Assembly: GCF_963678635.1 (NCBI RefSeq)
Contig: NC_087071.1
Location: 46,239,095-46,303,094, forward strand
Reading direction: 5' to 3'
DNA length: 64,000 bases
Source: Symsagittifera roscoffensis
Taxonomy: Eukaryota; Xenacoelomorpha; Acoela; Convolutidae
Both the position numbers and the translations under genes were made by a program. Below the pieces are notes generated by a model that searched no databases, was not told where the DNA came from, and worked only from the letters and a program-made list of their open reading frames with translations. Position 1 is the stretch's first letter. Every line of letters starts with the position of its first letter. Shown here one piece after another: positions 57,401 to 64,000 of the stretch.

Positions 57401-58129
57401 TATGTGCGTTTTGAGTTTTTTATCTTTATAATGAGGAAAATATAACGCAAATATTTATGCGTGGCTAATTATTCACACAACACAACAGTTCCAAACTTGT
57501 TTGAGGCTAGTTTATCGATCGTATTAATTTTGTATGACTGAAAGCTTCATACTTGATCTTTGATATCGCCCAAATTTTTTAAGGGCAAATTTGATTCCAG
57601 GCAAAAGCTAATTTTATTAGAAAAGTTGTAAATAGCGAGCATTGATTTTCCCAAATTAGCAATTTCCGAACTCCATAACCCCACAAAAAATTGCAAAAGA
57701 AAATTCATTTAATTTTGCGCTCAGGACGTCATTTTGTTGAATAGTATCAAAAATTGCTCAACATCAATTCATTAAAGATTAAAACTGTTCTGAATATAAT
57801 TTAGCCCAAGCATAAATGTTCCACCGTTTTCTTCAAAAGTTGAAATAAAAACCGAAGTATAAGCCAGGTATGAAAAATTATACCTGCAACACGCGATGAA
57901 TTGTAACAAAATGCTGTATGAATTGCACAGAAAAACGTTCAAGTTATTCCGCCTAAGCGATTTTTTGGCAAAATGTCATGTAAAAGAAATTGCGCCGATC
58001 GCCTTTTTATTGACCTCATGTTTGCATCAACGAAGACAATAGTTCTGTTTGATTGTTATCACCCAGTACATGCACAATCACGCAGGCAGATAGAGGCAAA
58101 AACTGCACTGAATTGCATATATACGAGAT

Positions 58130-58445
58130 GCCTAGCAAAAAATCACGTGACAAGAACTCATTTCGTCAAAGATGTTACATTATTACAACAAAAGGACCGT
58201 TGATACCGTTTTATCTACAAGAACGACAGAAAAAATATTAAGCCAAATCGTTGATCAGAAACACATTATCAAATTAGATAAGCCCTCGGACATACATTTT
58301 AATAGCCCAATTGTGATTACCATAAAAAAAGGACCAAACCGTAAAACAGCACCGTACAGAAAGTCAAAACAAACGGCAAGGAACAGACATTGTTCTCAAC
58401 TCTCGATCTACAAAATCCAGACGATTGCTCTATGACATCGAGCAT
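58130..58445 (+). pseudogene. Reverse transcriptase relic (right arm)
   Basis: Mirror of the left-arm relic: NHVTRTHFVKDV, PFYLQERQKK, VDQKHIIKLDKPSDIHFN and SPIVITIKK in shifting frames. It corresponds to the RT fingers region of element A. Very short and inactive. Confidence 0.7.
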
Positions 58446-58664
58446 CTTGAATAGCCTGGGTGTTGTAAAATGATTGAGACTTAAGAGAATTGGAAAATGA
58501 GAAAGATATCAGTCGGACTCTTCGGCTCGCGTTGGATTTTAAGACTTAATTTAACTTCAGCCAAATACGCATATTATCAATGGTGGCCATTTTTCCGATT
58601 GTGATCAAAAGGCCAGCAGTTGCCAGGACGAGCAACCAAACAACTGGCAGTCAATCGAATCAAC

Positions 58665-58737
58665 GAGGGCACTTAACATAGTGGTAAGGCGTTCACTTTG
58701 AGGTCGTCAGATCGAGTAATCGATTCCCTGCCACGTT
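58665..58737 (+). ncRNA. tRNA-like sequence, possible SINE head (right arm)
   Basis: Plus-strand mirror of 43670-43742: GAGGGCACTTAACATAGTGG, AAGGCGTTCAC, and the B-box-like ATCGATTCC at about 58719. Folding of the anticodon and T stems is poor. Confidence 0.4.
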
Positions 58738-60040
58738 AATGGTAGTGCGTGAGAACCAGCTCTCACTTGACTTCTAGCTTCAGATATAGCACAGCCTGAC
58801 CGGATCCGCCGGCTGCAATTGTGGTACCACTTGAAAAGTCATTTTCCAAACAATGGACTTGAGTCGCAAAAAATGTGCTTTATTTAACAAAAACTAAGTC
58901 TGGAAGTGGGAAAAAACAAAGAAGGACTTTGTATAAACATGCCTGATAGTATTTTGTAACTTTTCTGGGAATCGCGAAAGCCATCCTTATGGTTACTAAA
59001 ATTAACTGGCCAGCTTACAATCAACGACCTCACTTACCTCACATTCTTACTTGCCGTCTGCATAACCATCAGCTCGAACTAAAGTCCAACAAGCAACTAG
59101 AATGATATGTATACTCAATTTTTAAGTACAGTGTAATAACACTGGAGTAGAAGTAATCATATTTTTTGTGCAAGTATGAATTCAACAAGAAGGTGATCGG
59201 TGTAACTTATATTTGACATTTTGCTGATTTGACTTTTTGTATTTTTGAACAACTCGTACAGCAAAGTATTAAACCCAATCCAGTGTTGCAGGAATTTCTT
59301 ATTACCAATTTTTTACTACCTGAACAAAATTTGCAAATATGACATTAGGAGTAAACAAATGAGACAATAGTTTCGCTGATATGATTTTATTGTATTTTTA
59401 TGCAACTTGCACATCAACGTGTTACACCTACAGGAAACGTTTAGGGAACGTGTTACACATACAACGTGTTGCAGGAAATTTTTATTACCATTTTTTACCA
59501 ATTTTTCAGTTTTTACTACTTGAACAAAATTTGCAAATATGACATAAGGACCAACGGCTAAGTAATTGAGACAATAGTTTTGCTTAAATGATTTTTTTTT
59601 GTATTTTTATGCAACTAACAAAGCAACATGTTAAAACTAATAGCGTGTTGCAGGAAATTTTTATTAACAGTTTTTAACGATTTTACACTTTTTATTACCG
59701 CAAAACAAAATCTGCAATCATGTCAAGAGAAACAACGGCTAATATGTTCAGACAATATTTGCATTTACAAATTTATGGCATTGACATCGAAATTAGCATA
59801 TCTGGCTTACACTTTAGTTTTTGTTTCGACTTTCGAGGAAAATGATGGAACATTTATGATTGAGCTGAAAACTACTTTGAAAAAATTTTGCCCTGAGCTC
59901 GAAAAAGATATTTCTTCTGCGCCTTTTCTGTAGCGTTATTGATTTTAAGAACTGCTGATTTGGGAACTTCCATGCACGCTACTTACAATTTTCTAATAAC
60001 GGTTAGTTTTTGCTTCGAATCAAATCATCCTTCATACCTC

Positions 60041-60470
60041 AGTAGTCGAAGGTCCAACACCGGTAACGCTGGGGGAGGGGGGGGGAGAGGTTATGGGTAA
60101 GTAGGGTGCAGAAAAGGGCAGGAGCAAAATTTATTATTATACTTTCGACCCGTTGCACTCGATTTTTACTATCATTTATTTCCAGCAGAGAAATACTTAC
60201 GCAGAATTTGTACCGCAATCTTGTATTTTCATGTAACTGACAAAAATGCATGTAACCATAAAATCCTTTGGTATAATTTGGGCAAAGATAATATTTAGCC
60301 AGCAACAGTTTTTTTTCACAGTCGGCTTGAAATTTGTTAGGTCAAACTACACTGTTATGTATGTGGTGATATTGCGCATAAGAAGAAACTTGAATATACC
60401 GGAGCTAATCTTTTTCTTACTTGAAAAATTGATAAATTAAACAACTTCAGATTTGAAATAAAACTGGTTC
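60041..60470 (+). repeat. Polinton right TIR, palindrome copy
   Basis: Starts AGTAGTCGAAGGTCC, preceded by TACCTC (60035-60040), the reverse complement of the GAGGTA duplication. Shows that the palindrome formed after the Polinton had inserted. The adjacent 60471-61867 is the Polinton interior up to the acidic-gene DNA. Confidence 0.85.
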
Positions 60471-61318
60471 GTTTTGAATGCGGTTCTAAAATTGTCTGGT
60501 TTTCTTTGGTGACTAAACATGGGCTAAACATAAATAAACCACGTAAAATTCAGTCTAATAAACACACTAGATAGACAGAGTTAATGATAAACCATTAAAT
60601 TATACTTAGTCTATATTAGAAAAGGGGTGAAACCTCGGATAATAAAACTAGAAAGGTACAGAAAGAAATTATATGGAATATCATTGACATGAGCAGAAAA
60701 CATACCTGTTTCCACCTAAATTACCAAACTGTCTAACCAAATTAAAGCGTTTCAAAATTTATAAAAGAACAGGAGATTCCAGTTTAAACAGTTTTTTTTA
60801 CGAATTACCTAACCAGTCAACCAGAATCACTTATACAAACCTGCTGGATCCAACAGGAAGTCTCTTACTTCAATATCTTAAAAGTGAAATATCGATTCGA
60901 CATCTGATATTCACCGTTGATAAAAATACTTGGCCGCATGGGGATGACTCGGGTAACAAGGGAAACCCATGGGAACATACTTTTGGTCCAAATTTTAATA
61001 GTTACTTTGGAATAAATTTTGATTAAGGACAACAATGAAACTAAAAATTATTTGAAAGGTGTCTAACGAGAAATTAGACTTGTTTTCAACTAATTTCGGG
61101 AGATTTATCTATTTAAAATTATTAGTTTTTTTCATTGTCTTAAAACTCTTTTTACTCTAATTGAAGCTTTTACTAATTTTTTCGAACTTTTTTAGATTCG
61201 GTTTAAAATGAATCAAAAAAAATGTCGATTCTGATTTTAAAAATAGTGAAGATATTGCTGATCTCTTATCGAAACTAGGCATTTCACGTTTGTAATCAAT
61301 TACAAAATTAAAACAACT

Positions 61319-61501
61319 ATGTTACTGGTATCAAATTGTTCGATTGCTTTAGATGGTCTGGAAAAGGAAGAGCTTGAAAACAATTTGGTAGATCAAGCGT
61401 CTTCTTCAAAAGTGCACAACATCACGAAAAAGATATATAATTGTACTATCAAAACAAAATTAATTTTCAAAAGATCTATATCAGCGTATTATTTTAGTTA
61501 A
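61319..61501 (+). CDS. Hypothetical 60-aa protein, palindrome copy
   Basis: Identical to the 60-aa frame at 40878-41060 (MLLVSNCSIALDGLEKEELE...). No recognised domain; followed at 61551-61660 by the mirror of TYWTAKEWFKKLKNEENP and SVEELTNVFKQSK. Confidence 0.3.
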   Translation: MLLVSNCSIALDGLEKEELENNLVDQASSSKVHNITKKIYNCTIKTKLIFKRSISAYYFS

Positions 61502-61747
61502 GCACAAATTATTCGAACTGGTGTTTTTTTGAAAGGCTGTTAAATTAATCAACAGACACATACTGGACTGCTAAAGAGTGGTTCAAAAAGTTGAAGAACG
61601 AAGAAAATCCGCTACTCAGTGTCGAAGAGTTGACCAATGTGTTTAAGCAATCGAAGTGACAAGAAGTTTTTGTTGTTTTCTTTTTCAATTGAATTTTTAT
61701 CATAATTTTTAAATTTCATATCTGATTTTTCAAAAAAAATTAATCAA

Positions 61748-62137
61748 ATGTTATACAGATTGACGAAGGAGGTCAAAATCGAAAAATTGAAAATTGGGAG
61801 GAGAGCCAAGCAGAGGAAGACTGATATGAAGAAGAAGAGAGTGAAGACGGTTCTGAAGATGAAGAGATTTGATTGGCCATTTGAGCAAGTGGCTAATAAA
61901 GTAGAACTCCGGCACTTTGATATACACCGAGACACAAGAATTGTGTGTGACGTTAGTCGTAATGGGCTCGGAGCGGTTCTTGAGCAACTAAATTCCGACG
62001 GCTGGCGGCCGATATCATTCGAATCCCGGTATTTAAACGAAGCAGAAAAAAATTATTCAACGAATGATTTAGAGATGTTGGCAGTTGTGTGGGGGCGGAA
62101 TATTTCCGCAACTATGTGCTGGGAAGGAAATTTTTAA
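61748..62137 (+). other. Chimeric frame across the palindrome/retrotransposon junction
   Basis: 129 codons. Residues 1-40 (KIGRRAKQRKTDMKKKRVKT) are an out-of-frame reading of the Polinton acidic gene. From about residue 45 it is native RNase H (ELRHFDIHRDTRIVCD...). A missing G in the GTGGGGGC run near 62093 then shifts it (WGRNISATMCWEGNF). A by-product of the junction, not a native gene. Confidence 0.6.
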
Positions 62138-63048
62138 TAGTTACGGATCATAAGGCACTAGTATCATTGCTAAATGGGAACAACAAAAAGAACAAAACAA
62201 TGTTCAGCAGATTAACAAGATGGTTAGATCGTCTTATACCGTTCGATTTTCAAGTAGAGCATAAACCCGGAGCAAAAATAGGACTCGCTGATTATCTATC
62301 AAGGCATCCCAGTTTAGAACCTCAACCTGTTAGCTTCTGCGACAGTATGTTTACGGTGGCGAAAATTAGTAGAATTAGATCCGCCCTCGGACTTAAAAAG
62401 AAACCTTTCTCCAAAAATAGACTCGAGTCTCCACCGGTTACTAATAATGGATGCGTTTGTAATATATCGAATAGAAAACGACCGGTAGAGGGCGAACGAT
62501 CATGCGATGGAAATTGGACCAATCACAGAGCGACGAATTGCATTTCCGGCAGGTCATTTGAGTCTAGTAATAATTTAGTTGGGACTATTATTGAAGCTGA
62601 CTTTAGTTACTTAAATTCTTCAAATTCGTCAATAAACAATCAAAATTCAAAACACAATTTAATCATGGAAAGAAAAATCAGAAAATTATTGGAACGGCAC
62701 CCTAGCATTAGTAGTAGCGATGAAATAGAGGAGATTGATGTGGATATGCAGGCGGTTACAACAGAAGTCCGGAGCACTAAAACAAATACTATTATTTCCA
62801 TTCCGTCGGTTTACCCTGGCGAAAGTTATCCACCCGTTAATCCGGAAAATAGGGTCATGTCCATTATTCCAAGAAATTGCAAAATCGTCAGTAAACAAAC
62901 CGCTCATCCCGAATTGTTTAATCTTCGATTTATAGAATCACAATACAATTCAGATCCACAATTACAAGCCATTATCGAGTTAATTAAATGTAAAGACCCT
63001 CAAATACACTTAAAAATTGCAGCAATGAGTAAGTACTTTGCACAGTAA
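61883..63048 (+). pseudogene. Copy C pol: RNase H and linker (frameshifted)
   Basis: RNase H: RIVCDVSRNGLGAVLEQL and NDLEMLAVVWG, then a one-base deletion near 62093. From 62089 the frame is AEYFRNYVLGRKFLIVTDHK and KPGAKIGLADYLSRHPSLEP. The linker follows as in element B (ERKIRKLLERHPSISSSDEI) and ends with a stop at 63046-63048, where B reads YTQDFHVRDGC. Confidence 0.85.
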
Positions 63049-64000
63049 ACTCAAGACTTTCACGTAAGAGACGGATGCCTGTGGATGGACGAGAGGCTAG
63101 TGATCCCTAACATCTTGCAAACGGCGGTGGCCAATAGACTTCACTATTATCACCACGGGAAATCAAGTATGTTCGACGCGGCTAAAGACATCTGGTACCC
63201 GTACATGTTCCGTAACCTAGCAACTATCGCCGGGAATTGTCAGGAATGCACATTAGCGGGTAAGAACTTGAAAAAAATATGTGTTCAAAGAATGATATAG
63301 GGAAAATACCTGAGCCAAAAGAACCGAATGAATCGGTACAACTGGATTTTTGGGGACCCATTAACTACTTGAAGGAGTCTAAAAAGTACGTTTTGGTGGC
63401 GGTGGATCGGTTTTCACGATGGCCATCAGCTATGGTCTGTAATTCGAATCGATCGGATAAAATTATCAAATTTTTAAAAGCTTACATAATTGCCCATGGA
63501 GTCCCGCGACAAATTAGAGTTGACCTGGGAACAAACTTTATGTCTAAGGAAGTTAAGGCATTTTGTCATGAACAAGGAATTGAAATCCTCACCTCGCCAG
63601 TGAATGATCATAGGGCAACAGGATGTGTCGAACGCACGATTGGTATTATCAAGAATTCAGTGCTGACGTATGCGCGGGAGGATAAAGCGGAACCCTTGGA
63701 CCGAATGGTCGAAAGAGCCCTTGGAGCTCTAAGATTTGTTAAAAACGCCACTCTCAACATAACACCGTTCGAAGCGCACCACGGCTGGGAAGCTAACACG
63801 GTCCTCAGAAATTTGACTAAAAAACCTACTTTACGGAACCTAAATTGGGAAAATGTAATGCGATCGAAATCTGAATGTTTAGATGAACGAGACCCAATCG
63901 CCCAAGCAATGCCGGAGCCGATGGATACAAACTGGGGAATCCGATCGGACACTGAGTACGACCTGAAAAATAGACGAGGACCACTGAAATTGGCCGATGA
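63049..64000 (+). pseudogene. Copy C integrase (catalytic residues intact, frameshifted)
   Basis: Zinc domain: RLHYYHHGKSSM and NCQECTLAGK. A frame change at about 63285 ends the first segment (KNLKKICVQRMI). The core then follows openly: SVQLDFWGPINYLK (Asp), IRVDLGTNFMS with GAC at 63522-63524 (Asp), ATGCVERTIGIIK (Glu). Unlike element B it keeps the full D,D-E triad. The reading continues past TPFEAHHGWEANT to the window edge. Not active as it stands because of the upstream stop and shifts. Confidence 0.86.

Larger units (their letters stand above)
54455..61867 (-). repeat. Giant palindrome, right arm (7.41 kb)
   Basis: Reverse complement of 40511-47963. Visible differences include a homopolymer change at the Polinton end, a run of about 15 extra bases near 61160 (CTAATTGAAGCTTTTAC), and single substitutions (for example near 57536). 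The outer edge GAAGATGAAGAGA (61855-61867) changes abruptly into retrotransposon pol. It contains mirror copies of everything listed for the left arm, including the Polinton right end (60041-61867). Confidence 0.93.
61868..64000 (+). mobile_element. Copy C: 5'-truncated second copy of element B
   Basis: From 61883 the sequence aligns with element B from about 21300 onward (RNase H, linker, integrase). It runs off the window inside the region after the integrase (LNWENVMRSKSECLDERDPI). The 15 bases 61868-61882 (TTTGATTGGCCATTT) are not matched by element B. Its 5' half is missing where the palindrome ends. Substitutions relative to B are scattered and frequent, so the copies are not recent duplicates. 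Confidence 0.88.

Noticed and set aside
58665..58737. Functional glutamine tRNA (CTTTGAG resembles a TTG anticodon loop).
   Set aside because: Anticodon and T stems do not pair, so only a tRNA-like or SINE call is kept.
1..64000. CRISPR arrays, rRNA genes, bacterial operons or riboswitches.
   Set aside because: None seen; repeats are eukaryotic satellite, LTR and TIR structures and all recognisable coding belongs to eukaryotic mobile elements.

Overview
The window is transposon-dense, AT-rich eukaryotic DNA from a scaffolded assembly (200 N at 2095-2294). No host protein gene could be supported. The content is Ty3/gypsy retrotransposons of one sub-lineage and a eukaryotic Polinton/Maverick, which fits an invertebrate animal genome. 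A nematode or another protostome is possible, but the sequence does not decide the species.

Layout. (1) 1-1524, minus strand: gag and the start of pol of an LTR retrotransposon leaving the window (element 0). (2) 3682-16575: a decayed Ty3/gypsy element (element A) with LTRs of about 270 bp and a GCCAC target duplication. Its 3' half plus about 390 bp of flanking DNA is tandemly amplified into four units; three of them have lost the integrase core. (3) 17290-25680: a diverged satellite (about 355-bp monomers in two alternating types) split by a complete 6.18-kb element (element B, 18551-24728) whose LTRs differ at two sites. (4) 26610-42324: a degenerate 15.7-kb Polinton with about 430-bp terminal inverted repeats and 6-bp target duplications GAGGCA/GAGGTA. 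It carries protein-primed-type DNA polymerase B on the minus strand, and a small membrane protein, packaging ATPase, retroviral-type integrase, major capsid protein and adenain-type protease on the plus strand. Decayed minus-strand genes lie near its right end. (5) 40511-61867: a giant palindrome with arms of about 7.4 kb. Its outer edges lie inside the Polinton (left) and against a retrotransposon pol gene (right). The 6.5-kb spacer holds four tandem units of 1.2-1.38 kb. (6) 61868-64000: a 5'-truncated second copy of element B (copy C), running off the window.

How the parts relate. The retroelements encode Gag, protease, reverse transcriptase/RNase H and integrase for copy-and-paste transposition. 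The Polinton encodes its own polymerase, integrase and a virion-type morphogenesis set (ATPase, capsid, protease). All copies carry stops or frameshifts and look non-autonomous. The order of events can be read: the Polinton inserted, its TIRs diverged, then its right 1.8 kb was copied into the palindrome. Recurrent traits worth attention are the gag ATG straddling the LTR/primer-binding-site junction in three elements, the amplified retrotransposon 3' half, and the palindrome fused to both a Polinton and a retrotransposon.
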